Under the pieces are notes generated by a model, which saw only the letters and a program-made list of their open reading frames with translations, ran no database searches and had not been told where the DNA came from. The position numbers were made by a program, and so were the translations under genes. Below, piece by piece: positions 46,096 through 59,814 of a DNA stretch of 64,000 nucleotides; the stretch's first letter is position 1, and each line of letters begins with the position of its first letter. The stretch comes from Lathyrus oleraceus (lineage: Eukaryota; Streptophyta; Magnoliopsida; Fabales; Fabaceae): NCBI RefSeq assembly GCF_024323335.1, contig NC_066579.1, positions 237,445,475 through 237,509,474 on the forward strand, given 5' to 3'.

Positions 46096-46779
46096 GGGGT
46101 AAGTGAATAGGCTCAATTTTCAAATTTTCAAAAGAACAACCCTTATTCCAATACCTACAACCCAGGATGGAAGGATTATCCAAATTTTCATTGGAGCAAC
46201 AACCAAAACCAAAGTGGTACCCAAGCTATGTAACAAAACCAACAAGCTTCCAAATTTCAAACGAATCAATCACAATTGGAAGAAACTTTGCAGAATTTCA
46301 TTAAAGTCACTCAAAGTAGTTTTGACCAGATAAATACGAATCATGAGGAAATGGGTAGAAACCATGATGAGTCTATAAAAAATATAGAGATGAAGATTGT
46401 TCATTATAGCACGAGTTGAGGATTAATGGGTAACATTATAGACAATCCTAAGAATGAAATGTGCAAAGTTTTTGATGCAGGTTCATGGGTAATTATTGAA
46501 CAAGATAACAAAAAGACAATTCAAGAAGGTGTGATTGAAAGAGAAGAGAATGGGAAGCAAGGTGATGAAGAAGAAAGAGGAGTCATCCTTGATCACTTCA
46601 TTGATGAAAATTCTCCTTGGAGAAGAACGAAGAAGTAAATCCAGACCGAACCAAATCCTCCTTTACCAGATTACATAAAACCACCATTCTCTATAATTAA
46701 AAAGAAACCGGTCCAAGAGGATGAAGTAGCGATGTTTGCAAATTTAAAGGAAATGCTAGCTAATCTCTAGGTAAGTATT
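46096..46779 (+). other. degenerate gag-protease linker
   Basis: Asn/Gln-rich remnants (46103-46333) and an acidic stretch (46426-46638) in shifting frames. This is consistent with the usual variable linker of Athila gag. No separate gene. Confidence 0.55.
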
Positions 46780-47361
46780 TTGTTCCATGAAATTTTAGAA
46801 CTGATGCCTAAATTTGTTAAATTTATGAACATATTATTAAAGGGGACGAAAAGGAAAGTAGGTAAGGAACACATAAACATGACTGAAAATGAGGAAGTGG
46901 TAAGATCTCAAGTGTTGCCACCAAAATTAAAAGATCCAGGTAAGTTTACTATTCCTTGCAATGTTGGTAAGGTGAATATTTTGCAGGCCCTGTGTGATCT
47001 TGGATCTAGCATAAATGTCATGCCACTGAAAATGGTAAAAGAATTTAATATGGGTGAGATCACACCGAGTAATAGCATTCTCACTCTAGATGACTCATCT
47101 GTTACTCAACTGGTTGGTATTTTGCGTAACATGTTAGTACATATCGATAAACTGGTATTTCCTACAAATTTTGTAGTGCTATATACAAAGGGAACTTCAG
47201 GAGGATTTGTAATTCTCAGACAACCATTCCTAGAAACCGGGAAAGCCAAGATTGATGTAGAAACGGGTGAACTTATATTAAAGGTCAATAAAAAGAAAGT
47301 AGTTTTTAAGGTGTATGACTGGGCACCGAGTGAAGAGAAGTCGATACATGCTATCATTTGA
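46780..47361 (+). pseudogene. Athila-like aspartic protease domain
   Basis: 194 codons. Active-site region LCDLGSSINVMPLKM, then LTLDDSSVTQLVGI, LVFPTNFVVLY and the C-terminal ILRQPFLETGKAKID. Athila proteases have DLGAS at the active site, so DLGSS is close. Nothing RT-like follows; the frame stops at 47361. Confidence 0.82.
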
Positions 47362-48749
47362 GGGAAAAAGGTAGTAAGGTGGACACAAGATAAAGAATAA
47401 GCGAATTGACCGGCGTGAGGGTATCCCTTGCGCCTGACATAACTTAGAATGGATCGTCAAGTTATTGACGTAAAAGAAGTGATTGATGGAAGGCAACCCA
47501 TCAATGTTTAATCTATTTTTGTTTTTCATAATTTATTTTATTTCTATTCAAGACCATCCTAAAGATAAATTAGCTACTTAAGAATAAGCCTGTCATGAAG
47601 ATCTATATTGTTCTTAATAAATTTGTATGTAGTTGTTTATGTTTTTTTTTCCAGATTGCAAATTCTAACTTTAAAATGGAGCAAATGATCCAAAAGAGAC
47701 TTGATCATCAACGTAGCAACTAGGAACTTGAAGGTGAAGTATTGGAAAAGAAACAATGAACTTGTACTTAACATGCATATACCTCATCTGGTAAGGTTTG
47801 AGACAAATATTTCCATTGTTCACTTTTCTTTCTTTATGAGTGTATCCATGCATTATTCTTTTATTTGGCTTGATTTATTTCCGATTAAGTTATCAAGTTT
47901 GATCAACATAGACTGAGGCATTTTTTTTTTATAACTTTGAGCCTTTGTAAACTACCCTTTAGTAGTAGGATTATCCTTTTCTATACACATTGAGCCTAAG
48001 CCTTTCTTTCAGTGGCATAAACTTAAATTCTTAGCCATATTACTTGAAAGATCTTTTCTTTCCACTTTCTCTTTAGAGTTAGGTAGAAATATTGTTCTTA
48101 GAGTTTATGAAAAAGATTAAGTTTGGGGTTTCTCTTGGAGGTGAGCAACATTTTATGTTTCGGGTGGGGGTACTAGAGAATATGATCCAAAATTTTAAAA
48201 AGTTGTTGTGAAAAAGAAGTGGAAAAAGTCACTTCTTCAAAAAAATGAATGAATGAGAAAATAAAAAGAATGACATTATAAGAAGGATAAAAAATATCTA
48301 GTACTAAAAAAAGGCATGATGAATAAAGGAGAACTAGGAACCTAACTCCAAAGGTTTAACCCGACTTTCCTAAATATATCCTACCCTACCATAAGCCAAG
48401 TTACAACCTAGAAAGCCCTCTGACGTGTATGTTGTGATCTCTTTGATGAACTTTTTTAGAACGTCATCAAGCTAAGTTTAATTGATTTTGCATGTTGATT
48501 GAGTGATCACCCTATCCGTTGAGTGAGTTATAGTGAGATGAGAGAATGATTGAGTACTCGTCAATTTTGAGGACTTTTTATGAATTTCACGGATATAAGT
48601 TGGAAGCTAGAACATGGTCAGGTAAAAGAAAATTTTAATTTGTTGATGTTCGATTGTTATTGTGCAACTTGTTGTCTGTTGAAATGTGCAGTTACATAAG
48701 ACTTACTTGAGGACAAGCAAAGATTCAAGTTGGGGTTATGATGATAGTC
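47362..48749 (+). other. noncoding tail of the Athila-like element
   Basis: Contains GACGTAAAAGAAG and GGAAGGCAACCCATC near 47467-47500, words that in Athila-type elements lie between pol and the 3' LTR. It ends with a GGGG-containing tract and TATGATGATAGTC before the LTR. No pol sequence found. Confidence 0.7.
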
Positions 48750-49807
48750 TGTCATTGCATATATTTCGTCAAAGAATCAGAGAAAAACAAGTGAAAGTCG
48801 AGCTAATATGAGTGTGCAAATTGTGGACTTAGTGAAAATTTGAGTGAAAAAGGAGCAAAAAAGAGTGAAGATTCGGAAATAATCACATCCACCGTCACAC
48901 ACATGATACGACATTAAAAGTTGCATCACACACGATGCAGGGTATCACACACGCGATGATCACGGTTCTGGGCCTTTTTCTGACACGTTTTGTCTAACAC
49001 CTTTAAGAGGGGAAATTCTTCACTTTCACAAGGGTTGCAAAATTTGGCACTGGGAGCATTATTTTACAGCATCAAAGGGTGATTTTGAGAGCATTGAAAG
49101 CCATTGGAGGCCAATCCTTCAAGGGACCTCATATGTTATTCTTCTTTATTCAATTATTATTACAATTTTGACTATGAGTACCTAAACTTCTGTAGGTTAG
49201 GTTGTGTGATGATGAACCTTATTCAATCTTGTTGGAATTATATGTTGGTTTGACTTTGTATGAATCCTTTGAATTATATTCTTATTCAATTTTTTCTTAA
49301 TCTTAATGCTTTTTATTTGAGATACTCTATTAATATGATATTAGACACATAAGGATTGCTGACGCTCAGCCTATGTGTTGGACCTATGGAAACTGTTCTA
49401 CTTATGCTGGTTGATAGGGATAGGAGACCTCGATTAGTGGCCTAGGGACTTGACATTTTGTACATCGCCTAACCCTGCTTACGCTAGAGGACTGGGGATA
49501 GAAAGCTCCGAGTATTGGTTAGTGAGTTATTTCGTGAGGGGGTGGCTATAATGATTATAAGGATTAAACCATTCATACAAGGCATCATACATCAATAAGA
49601 GCAGATACATGGATTCTAATACAAAACCTAACTGTCTTAATACTTCTATTTTTAACTCGTAAGTTGTTATCCGTTCTAAAACTTGAAACACCCCATTTAC
49701 TATTTTTCCTTTATATTGCACAATTATTCGTTTGTTTGAACACAATCCCTATGATTTTGATATTTTATTATTGTGACACCATCAATACACTTGCCAAGAA
49801 TTCATCA
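48750..49807 (+). repeat. Athila-like 3' LTR
   Basis: Starts TGTCATTGCATATATTTCG and ends CAAGAATTCATCA (1058 bp), then resumes chromovirus integrase. Confidence 0.8.
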
Positions 49808-50440
49808 GCACCATATGAGGCATTGCACGGTAGGAGATGTAGGACTCCTTTGTGTTGGTATGAGTCAGGCGAGAGTGTTATGCTCATACCTGAAATTGTT
49901 CAACAGACGAATGAGAGGATCATGATGATTTGAAAGAAGATGAAAGCGTCAAAGAGTCTTCATAAAAGTTATCATGATAAGAGAAGGAAAGCACTAGAGT
50001 CCCAAGTGGAAGATCATATGTTTTTGAGGGTTACTCCGGTAACTGGTGTTGGTAGAGCTCTAAAATCTCGTAAGCTCACTCCCAGTTTCATTGGTCTATA
50101 CCAGATTTTGCAGAGGATATGAAAAATGGCCTATCAAATTGCTTTACCGCTGCCACTTGCTAATTTTCATGATGTGTTTCAGGTGTCTCAGTTGAGGAGA
50201 TACATTCCTGATCCGTTTCATGTGGTCCAAGTGGATGATTTGCTGGTGAGAGATGACATGACTGCTGGGACAACATTCATATGAATAGAGGATTGAGAAG
50301 TAAAGCAACTGCGTGGTAACGAGTTTGCATTGGTGAAAGTAGTGTGGGGAGGACCTCCTGGCGGGTGAAAGACTAAAGAGTGTGAGGAGAAGATGAGAGA
50401 GTCGTATCAGACTATGCTTTCCTCCAGTAATTTTAAGGGA
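49808..50440 (+). pseudogene. chromovirus integrase C-terminus and chromodomain-like tail
   Basis: Begins APYEALHGRRCRTPLCW, continuing the integrase cut at LIEFTYNNSY in the left arm. FHDVFQVSQLRRYIPDP and the tail LRGNEFALVKVVWGG with RESY residues follow, as in Tekay/Del chromodomains. Stops at about 49933, 50120 and 50283 inactivate it. Chromodomains target integration to heterochromatin. Confidence 0.8.
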
Positions 50441-50465
50441 GAAAATTATTTAAGTGGGAGAGAGT

Positions 50466-51419
50466 TGTAACCATTTTCAATTTAGTCATTTAGTCGATTT
50501 ATACATGAATTAATTGTGAATTGGTGTATTTTTTTATATTATAATATGTGGGGTGTAGAGGTTAGTTGGAATAAGTTAGAATTATTTATGTTTATCTTGG
50601 TAATTAAATAATAGGAGTTTATTTAATTAATTGAGTAAATAATATTGGAATATTCAAATAATGAGAAAAAGGGGAGTGTGTAGAGATTTTGAGGGAAAAA
50701 TGGTAATTACAAGGCTAAGTTGAGGGTAGTATAGGGAAAACATAATTAAGAGGATTAAGGTTATTAAAAATAGGAGAGAAGTGGAGAAAAAGTCAATTTC
50801 CAATATTATGTGAAAAACTTGGAAAAGAGAAAAGAAAGGCTATGGAAAGAGGAAGGAGAAGAAGGGCTTAGGAGAAAAATTTCATGGATTATTTCATCTT
50901 TGTTGGAATAATCAGGTAAGGCGCACGGGGGGAGGGGGGACTATTCATCTATAGGTGCTAAATCATGGCAAGGTAGAGAGGTTTCCTTAACCTCTAATAG
51001 GGTTTGCTCTTAAATGGATGTTTTGATGAGCTTTGATGGATGTTATTGAATATTGATTTATTGTTGATGAATTGTATGCTGGTAATCCTGTTTTCACATG
51101 ATTGAATTGGATTGTAATGGTGTGTTGTTGTTACATTGGTGTGTTCTTGACTTTTGATGAAAATTTTATGTTTTAGGGTATAATTTTGGGTGATGGAATC
51201 ATGAGTAAAAACTATCGTTGTGTTGATTTAATTAGGTTTGGTCAATTGGTGATGTTAGAATGTGATTTTGAGAGTTTTTGGTGGATTAATTTGGGACTGG
51301 GATGAGGTTTGAAGGGTTGGAGCTGGTTCTGCAATCGCAATAGAGAAAACTATTTTTTAGGAAATCCTTCAGCTGCAAACGATTGTACCTAGATTGCAAT
51401 CGATTGCACTAGTGCAATT
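50466..51419 (+). repeat. chromovirus 3' LTR (interrupted)
   Basis: The purine tract AAGTGGGAGAGAG (near 50453) precedes TGTAACCATTTTC at 50466. The LTR is cut at 51419 by the Ogre-B LTR. No gene seen. Confidence 0.7.
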
Positions 51420-53808
51420 TGTAAGACCCCAATTTTGACCTTAAGATCCCTTATGCTATCTCATCATTTTCATTGACTTACCTTAGTATCCTCCTTACCC
51501 CTGATTCATTGGGTTTGTATTGGAAGAGATCACTAAGCACATTTGATTGTATCATACTTTATTTTTCTTTGTTTACTAACCAAAATACCAAAAAATATGT
51601 CTATGTATAGCTTTGTTTCTTTTGTAGGTAGTGTGTGCATCCACCAGTACCCTATCAAGATCACAACTAGGATTTGAGACCCTCAGTGCAAGGAGATCAA
51701 TAAAGAGATGGTTCACATTATAATCATCATATATGAATCCCCATGATCTTCATTTATCATTTTCATCAAGAATTCCTGAAGAGTTTGAAACTTGTTTGCC
51801 TTGGAAGCCCTAATTCATCTGGGTATCTTATGTGACTTCCTTAGCAAGTTTCTTCAAAATTTGGTCAAATATATCAAGGTATACTTAATCATACATAATC
51901 TTATTCATATATGATCCTCTATGTGTCCCAAATATCAAAAGAACTTAAAGTATAAATGCTAATTGATTCATCAATGACCTTATGTCAGATGAATCAATAC
52001 AAGTATGACTGAGATAGGTTCTTCCCATTTTCTTTTAGTGTGTGGTATGTTTTAGGAGTTTGGTTCTTTGTACCAAATCTCTAACATGCATTAACACCTA
52101 TATTTTTGTTGCCCGACCTCAGATAGTTGTGACTTCTATATGAGTTTAATTACGATTGCTTATCATAGAGATAAATTTGAACCTCAAAGCATATCATTCT
52201 AGTAAGTGAGATTGTAAGTCTCCCATTCTTCATGGCATTGTGTAGAGACTTGACCTTTTTTCCTTTCAGGAGAGCTAGTGGCATACTTGTTAAATTATCC
52301 AAGTTGAAGTCCTTTTCATGGAAGATGTCTTAGTTCAAGGATTTATACTTGTGAATGAATGGTTGAGTGTTCTCCAAAGAATGACTTAATCAATTAAAAC
52401 TCAACACTAACATTTGACTAATCATTGACTAACTCTTATTCATTATGCTTTTATTTTCAAGTCATTTACCCTATGCAATTTAAATTTCAGTCATTTATTA
52501 TTCATCTACCATTTACATTTCAGATAACTTGTTTGTGTTTCAAGTTCTTTTCTCTTTGCTCATTTGAGCCATATCTTGTGATTGTATATATTGTTTGTTT
52601 GCCTTTGTTTGTTGTTTGTGATCTTAGGACCTCAAAACACCTATTAACAATAAAAACCCTAAAAAAACATTTGTTGGACTGTTGGGACTTGATCTAAACT
52701 TCTGGATTTAGGATTACGTAACATTCCATATGCTAAAGGGATTGACCAATCCCAACATCTAAGACTTCATCTGATGCAAGACCTTGGATCTCTTTGATTC
52801 ATCTGCTACTTTGTCTCTGTGCTTTTTGTTATGGTCTATGTCTGATGTTTTGTTCTGAGTTGATCAAGGGATATTTCATCTGCTACATTGGAAGACACTG
52901 AAGACTGCTAGCTATTGGAATGCTTGCTTGGATTTGGCTATCTTTATTTGATGCCTTGATCTTCATTGATGTTTGGATGTTGCTCATTTCTTATTACTTA
53001 TTGCTTGATCAAAGTCCAAAGGAAAATCGGTTTCTATATGACATTCTTGTCTGTTGGATTGCATCCCACTGGTAAGATCTTTTCAACTCTTAACTTTTAA
53101 ATTTTTTCTTAGGGTAGTCTCTTCATCTCCTCCCACTTCTTTAATTTTAAAATCTTTCCCTCTTTTCAAATACTTTCTTTTCTTGTGATTTCAAACTTAG
53201 ACATATTTTAATGATTAGAAACGTTGGCCTTATGCCAATGAATTTTCAAACTTTTTCTTAATCAAATTTGTAAATAAACTTAACCATATTGACTTAAATT
53301 TCAAAATACAAAAAGAACTAACAACCCCATTCAAACCTTTGGCCTTTTGTGCCTTTTCTTGTTGAAACTTTTGTTAAAATTAATTCACCAACTTCTTTGA
53401 AATTTTTACCACGAACTACATGGTTTTTATCCCTTATTTTTATGTTGGTATGTAGGCATAAGACCGAAGGTCTTGTCAACCATAAAAAATATATTCAATG
53501 AATTCTTTTCTCATCCCCTCATTCTTTTTTTATCCAACATTATTTATACCCAAAAAACATATGCACATAAAAAGGGCTCCCTAGGAGTACCTAGGACACT
53601 TTGGGTGCTAACACCTTCCCTCTGTGTAACCAAACCCCTTACGTGTAATCTCTGGCATTTTATTAGTTTTGATTTGAAGACTTCTTATCTTTGGATTTTG
53701 TTTGTACTTTTCCCTTTTCCTTTGGAAACAATAAAAGCGCGGTGGCGACTCTAGTTTTATTAACGTCAAGTTTATCCATAGCTTGATGGTCATGAATTTA
53801 CCGATACA
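51420..53808 (+). repeat. Ogre-B 5' LTR
   Basis: TGTAAGACCCCAATTTTG to CCGATACA (2389 bp). Contains AATAAAAGCGC near 53730 as a likely polyadenylation region and the U5 motif GGTGGCGACTCT at 53741-53752. Homologous to 27133-28175 and, inverted, to 61223-63065. Confidence 0.88.
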
Positions 53809-53817
53809 GAAATTAAG

Positions 53818-53835
53818 TGGGGACTCTGCTAGGGA
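53818..53835 (+). promoter_or_regulatory. Ogre-B primer-binding site
   Basis: TGGGGACTCTGCTAGGGA, two differences from the Ogre-A site, nine bases after the LTR end. Confidence 0.82.
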
Positions 53836-54742
53836 GTAGTCCTCAGTGGGTTTAACCTACTTTTTATGTGTATATATTTGTATATTTGATGTTTGTATAT
53901 GTTGTTTGTGTCATATAATCTGTTTGTTCTGCTTGGTGATCTTCGTGTGGTAAGATAAGTTCTAACCCGAACTTGAGTGCAATTAAGATAAGAGGATGGT
54001 ATAGTCATGTTCAACTTGTGTGGAGTAGTCCTTAATAAGTTGGCTTGAGACCCATCTACTCAATGGAGACCTCTTTGGAGTTACTGATGTCACATAAGTT
54101 ATTTGTGGATAGGTATTACTTTCTCTGATTTAGGGTATGAGAAGCTGATGATTGTAGAACATTTAACCCAACTTGGCTTATTTAGGACGTAGTGCGGATA
54201 CTGTTCAAGTGTAGACTTGATAACAGTTGTTACGCGATACTACTCTAAGACAAGTTTCTCTTGAGAATATTATGGGTTGATGAGTTAGTCATCCTAACCT
54301 ATAATATCCGATAGATGGAATTAAGACTTTGGGAATTTTTTAGCAAATGATCTGCAAGTTTTTATCCTTAGTACACTCCTTTGAGATGGTTCTTAACCTG
54401 AATCCATGCTCCTGACTCACAATAAACCCTTGGATTCTCGGTTGATCCGATCAAGTCTCATCAATATCAGTGGAACTTGGGTGTTGATAAGGTGAAAACC
54501 ATAATCCACCAAAATGGATGATTGATCTTGATGATGACTTGATCCATCCTTTGACCTTTGTTTGTGTTTTCCTTGTGTGTGATCCTTTATGTGTGATTGT
54601 TGCATTCATGCATACATGCGCATCATGACATTCATCACCAAAAAATAATTTTCAAGGAAACTAATGTCTTATTTGCAAATATTTTCAGACCATGGATTAT
54701 GGATGAAGGAACACTAAGAAGTACAGTTTCAGATATCCTGAT
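53836..54742 (+). other. Ogre-B untranslated leader
   Basis: 907 bp with no coding signature. Its length matches the Ogre-A leader. Confidence 0.65.
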
Positions 54743-56105
54743 TTGAAAGAGCTAAGGAAGTTGTCATCCTTTGTATTATCTACTGATGTGGTTGAAGGAA
54801 TTTTGAGTGTTTTGGTTCAGTTTTATGACCCTCTCTACCGGTGTTTCACTTTTCCAGATTATCAGCTTGGGCCCACCTTGGAAGAGTATGCCCATATCTT
54901 GAGTATACCCAAATCCAACAAGGTACCTTTTAGTGGATTGGAGGAGATTTCGGGATCTTATGTCATAGCTGAAGCTCTTCATCTAAAGAAATATGAGATT
55001 GATGCTTATTTAGTGAAGAAAGGAGGTATTCTTGGGTTGACTTATGAGTTTCTCATTGGTAGAGCTACTGTTTTTTCTCAAGCCAATATCATGGATACTT
55101 TTGAAGCTATCTTGGTATTGCTCATCTATAGTTTAACCTTGTTCCCTAACATTGACGGTTTTGTTGATGTTAACGCCGTTAGAATTTTCTTGATTGGGAA
55201 TCCTATTCCGACACTGTTGGGTGACATGCATTTTTCTCTGCATTTAAGGAATTTAAGGGTGGTGGGACTATTGTGTGATGTGTTCCTCTTCTGTACAAGT
55301 GGTTTATTTTGCACTTGCCTCAGACACCTGCTTTCCTGGAGAACAAGCAATGTCTACAGTGGTCTCAAAGGCTTATGTCTCTCACTAATAATGATATTGT
55401 CTAGTATGATTATGCATTGGGTAGCTTGGATATTATTGACTGTTGTGGTGAGTTCTCTAACATACCTCTCATTGGTACGCAAGGAGGAATCAACTACAAC
55501 CCAACATTGGCTCATCCTCAACTTGGGCTACCCTTGAGAGATAAGCCTAATAACGTTCAGTTAGAGGGTTTATTCTATCAGGAGGGTAAAGATTCCTAGC
55601 ATTTGAAGAAAAGGATGATACATGCTTGACAAGGAAGATCCTAGCTTGGTCCACATAACTGTATAGCTTTGGAAGCTTACACAATTTAGGTGAAGAAGAG
55701 AGCTTTAGAGCTGAAGATGTCGTACGCTTGTGAAAGACCTATGTCTTTGGTTATGCTTGAGCCATCAACTATCCCTAACTAAGATATAGAGGAGTTGGAA
55801 GACGCACTCACCAAGATGAAGCAAGATAGAGATATGTGGGAAGAGCGGTTCCATGCTTTGAGCCGAAAGCAAGAAGAGTTGCAACTTGAGTCGAAAGACA
55901 AAGATGCACTTATTGGGATTCTTGAAGACCGTGCGGTGAAGAGATAGAGAGATCCTGAGGGTTTATCTTGCTCTAGCAGATTGTTGATCAGCTAGTCTTC
56001 GAGAAGGCTCAGGTAAAGACATCCTTTGAGCCCGAGATTCGATGCATTCGAAGGAAGTATGCACCCATAGCTAGATCATCTGATTTAGTTGCTAGGGATC
56101 CTTAA
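54743..56105 (+). pseudogene. Ogre-B ORF1
   Basis: Open 54743-55537, homologous to Ogre-A ORF1 (LVQFYDPLYRCFTFPDY, FLIGNPIPTLLGD). A frameshift near 55255 continues the protein in another frame (GGINYNPTLAHPQLG). Further stops lie at 55599 and beyond. A coiled-coil end (ALTKMKQDRDMWEERF) lies near 55830. The N-terminus upstream of 54743 is degraded. Confidence 0.8.
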
Positions 56106-56242
56106 GATGACATTTTCCTTTTCTCTTGTATTTGTACTCTGGTTTCTGAAATTATACTCAGTGTAATCCTTCCAAATTTTTATGAATAAAAAGAGATTTT
56201 ATGATCAATCAAATTGTTGTTATTAATTGTTATCATCTAAAT

Positions 56243-56392
<150 letters not shown>

Positions 56393-56549
56393 CATATATT
56401 CCTTGAAATTAAAAACAACTAAAAAACATTGCATTTCATGCATCATTTGCATAACAGGTTGCTTCAGCCAGGTGTCTTATCAGTTCTTCTTCTATGCATC
56501 AGCCAAGCTGACTCACTCCTACAACACTCGTGTTAATAAATTGCGAAGA

Positions 56550-58707
56550 ATGGAGAATTTAGAGCAAGAGAATAGACATATGAAGGATGAGATCACTAGA
56601 CTTAAAACGCTGATGGAGTCAGTCATTGTTGCTCAGAACCATCCGTCACCATCTCCTGCAACTCCTTCTCCTTAGAGGACTGTCATTTCTGAGATTGCTT
56701 CTTCTTCTGTAACTGTGATAGTTACCAACCAACCCATTCCTTCTATGCCTTATGGATTCCCTTGGGGAATGCCACCAAATTTTGTGCCAGAGGGGTATGT
56801 GCCCATGTTTGTTTCTCTGCTGGCATCTAATTCAGTCATATCAGTGCCTCCTCCCATCGTTCATACTCTTCCTCGTGTTGAGGAGACTATATACCACTCT
56901 GAGCCGTCTGAAGGTCCAGATGTCTATGAAAAGATGGATGAGATGAAGGATCAATTCCTTGAGTTGCACAAAGAATTAAAGACTCTGAGAGGGAAAGACT
57001 TGTTTGGAAAGAGTGTTGTTGAACTCTATTTGGTTCCCAATGTTAATGTCCCGGTGAAATTCAAGGTCCCAGAGTTTGAAAAGTACAAAAGGAATACCTA
57101 TTCGTTGATCCATCTTGTTATGTATGCCAGGAAAATGTCTACTCAAGCTGATAATAATTAGCTGCTAATTCACTACTTCGAAGATAGTTTGACTGAAGCT
57201 TCCCTGAGATGGTATATGGGCCTGGATAGTTCTAGCATTCGTACTTTCAATGACTTGGGTGAGGCCTTTGTCAAGAAGTATAAGTACAATGTTGATATGG
57301 AGCCAGATAGAGATCAGTTGAGGTCTATGTCTCAGAAGGACAAAGAGACATTTAAAGAATATGCCCAGAGATGGAGAGAGCTTGTTGCCCAGATCAATCT
57401 ACCTTTAGAAGAAAAGGAGATGACCAAGATATTCTTGAAGACGTTGAGTTCATTTTATTATGAACGCATGATTCCAAGTGCCCCCAATGATTTTACCGAA
57501 ATGGTAAACATGGGGATGAGATTAGAGGAAAGAGTCCTAGAAGTACGTTTGTCCAAGGATGAAGCGTCAAGCAACAAAAAGTATGGTGGTAGCTTCTCCA
57601 AGAAGAAGGAAGGAGAGACTAATGCAGTATCAGCAGGTAGGCAGAGGAGGAAAAGTTATCAATCCCGTTAGCATCAACACCAAGTTTCATCAGTAATTCC
57701 GATTTTTTCTAACAATTCCAACAATCAATCAGTTCCAATTCAGCAACAACAACATCAACAACAACCGCAACAAAGAACCAACTACAACAACAATAACAAT
57801 CATCAACAAAACTTTGAAAGGAAGAAGGTCTCCTTTGACCCTATTCCTATGACATACGCAAAGTTATATCCGTCCTTGGTACTCAAGAATCTTATTCAGC
57901 CAAGAAATCCTCTGCAAATTCTTGAGCCACTACGTGGTTCAAACCTGATCTTAGTTGTGCTTTTCACCAGGGAGCCCCTAGTCATGATATAGAGAATTTT
58001 TAACCTCTAAAGTATGAAGTTCATAAACTTGTGAAAAGTGTATGGTGTCCTTTGAGGGCAAAGCACCGAATGTAAAAGCCAATCTATTGCCTGCTCATGG
58101 TAACGCTTCTGTCAACATGTTGGACGGTTGTCCAGGAAATTTCAGAGTTTTTGATGTGAGGCGTATCTGGAGATCTCTGGTGGAAATGCATAGAACTCTG
58201 TGTTTAATTAGTGACTGTGAACATGACCATGATGGTTGTGTCATTTGCAGTGTGAACCCCCGTGGGTGTATGATTGTTAAAATGGATATCCAGAAGTTGA
58301 TGGATGAGAATGTAATCCAGATTCAACATTCAAGGGATATGGGAAATGATGTGAATATCATTGTGCCGATATTTAAGACCCCTGAGCGGGTAGTCATTCA
58401 GTTTGCTAGCAGCAACAACAATAATGTCAATAGATCAGTATCGCCGTTGGTTATACTGTTAGCTGGCCCTATCCCCTATGCATTCGATAAAGCTGTGCCA
58501 TATCAGTATAATGGCACTATGATAGAAAATGGTCCAGAGGTTCCTCTACCAGTTACAGACTCAGTGGTAAATATTCCAGATATTGCAAACGTGACCCGTA
58601 GTGGTCGTGTGTTCAGTCTAGTGTTTCCAAAGATTGTAGAAGATGTGTCAGTAAGTAAGATGGCAGAGATTCGTACAGTGAATCTGGTTAGTGCTCCAAT
58701 GTGTTAG
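56550..58707 (+). pseudogene. Ogre-B gag
   Basis: Start MENLEQENRHMKDEI at 56550. Stops at 56673, 57159 and 57669. The capsid part is at 57189-57671 (EASLRWYMGLD, EAFVKKYKYNVDM, FKEYAQRWREL), parallel to Ogre-A gag. A Gln/Asn-rich linker with a polyQ-like tract follows. The knuckle region near 57960 is frameshifted and damaged. The spacer before protease is open 58042-58707. Confidence 0.82.
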
Positions 58708-59814
58708 TCTGGTGAATATAGAAAATTGAAGACTAACGATGATGATGAAATGTTGCACTTGATAAAGAGAAGTGAATTTAACATTGTGGAGCGGCTGCTC
58801 CAGACGCCATCAAAGATCTTTGTGCTGTCATTGTTGATGAATTCTGAAGCACACATATAAGCATTGCAGAAGGTGTTGGAACAAGCTTATGTTGAACACG
58901 ATGTTACTGTGGATCAGTTTGACCACATTGTTGCCAACATCACTTCTTGTAACAATTTGAGCTTTTGTGATAAAGATCTTCCTGAGGAAGGCAAAAATCA
59001 AAATTTGGCGCTACATATTTCGATGAATTGTAAAGAGGACGCTTTGTCCAATGTGTTGGTTGATAATGGGTCATCATTGAATGTGTTGCCAAAATAAACT
59101 CTATCAAGACTCTCTTATCAAGGCGCCCCGATGAGGTATAACGACATAGTTGTTAAAGCGTTTGACGGTTCTCAGAAAATTGTCATTGGAGAAATGGACC
59201 TTCTGATTAAGATAGGTACGAGTGATTTCCAAATTTCTTTCCAGGTAATGGATATCCACCCGACCTATAGTTTCTTGTTGGGAAGGCTGTGGATTCATGA
59301 AGCTGGAGCTATGGCGTCTACTCTACACCAGAAGTTGAAATTTGTAAAGAACGGCAAGCTTGTCATTGTTGGTAGAGAGAAGGCATTGGTGGTGATCCAT
59401 TTGTCATCTTTCACTTATGTTGATGCTGAGGAGGAAGTTGGAACACCGTTCTAAGCTTTGTCCATTGCTGATGAATTGAAGAAGTTTGGGGCACCCATGT
59501 CTTCTTTGAAGGATGCACAAGAGGCTATTCAGGCTGGCAGTATGGACAAGTGGGGACGTGTTGTGGAGGTCGCTGAGAACAAGAACATGGCAGGACTCGG
59601 ATTTCAACTAGGGCCATTCAACGCCAATGGTAAGGTTATGCAACCAATATTCTATAGTGGAGGGTTCATTCATCAGAATGATCAACACTCAGCTACAATT
59701 ATTGAGGACAATGGTGATGAAGACGAAGTTTGTGACAACTTTGTGACGTATGGCCAGACTTGCAACAATTGGGTTGTTGTTGATGTTCCTACAGTCATTC
59801 ACCATTCTAAGTAA
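58708..59814 (+). pseudogene. Ogre-B protease region
   Basis: LLQTPSKIFVLSLLM and LHISMNCKEDALSNVL lead to the active site LVDNGSSLNVLPK, where Ogre-A has LVDTGSS. Stops lie at about 58858, 59095 and 59452. The C-terminal FLLGRLWIHEAGAMAS is recognisable, and a spacer follows up to 59814. Inactive by truncation whatever the effect of the Asn. Confidence 0.8.

Larger units (their letters stand above)
44286..49807 (+). mobile_element. Athila-like gypsy element with gag and protease only
   Basis: Order: partial 5' LTR, tRNA-Asp-type primer site, gag, protease, noncoding tail, 3' LTR. There is no trace of RT, RNase H or integrase between protease and 3' LTR. It lies inside chromovirus integrase. 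The LTRs look about 88% alike by eye, so the insertion is much older than the inverted repeat. Confidence 0.8.
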
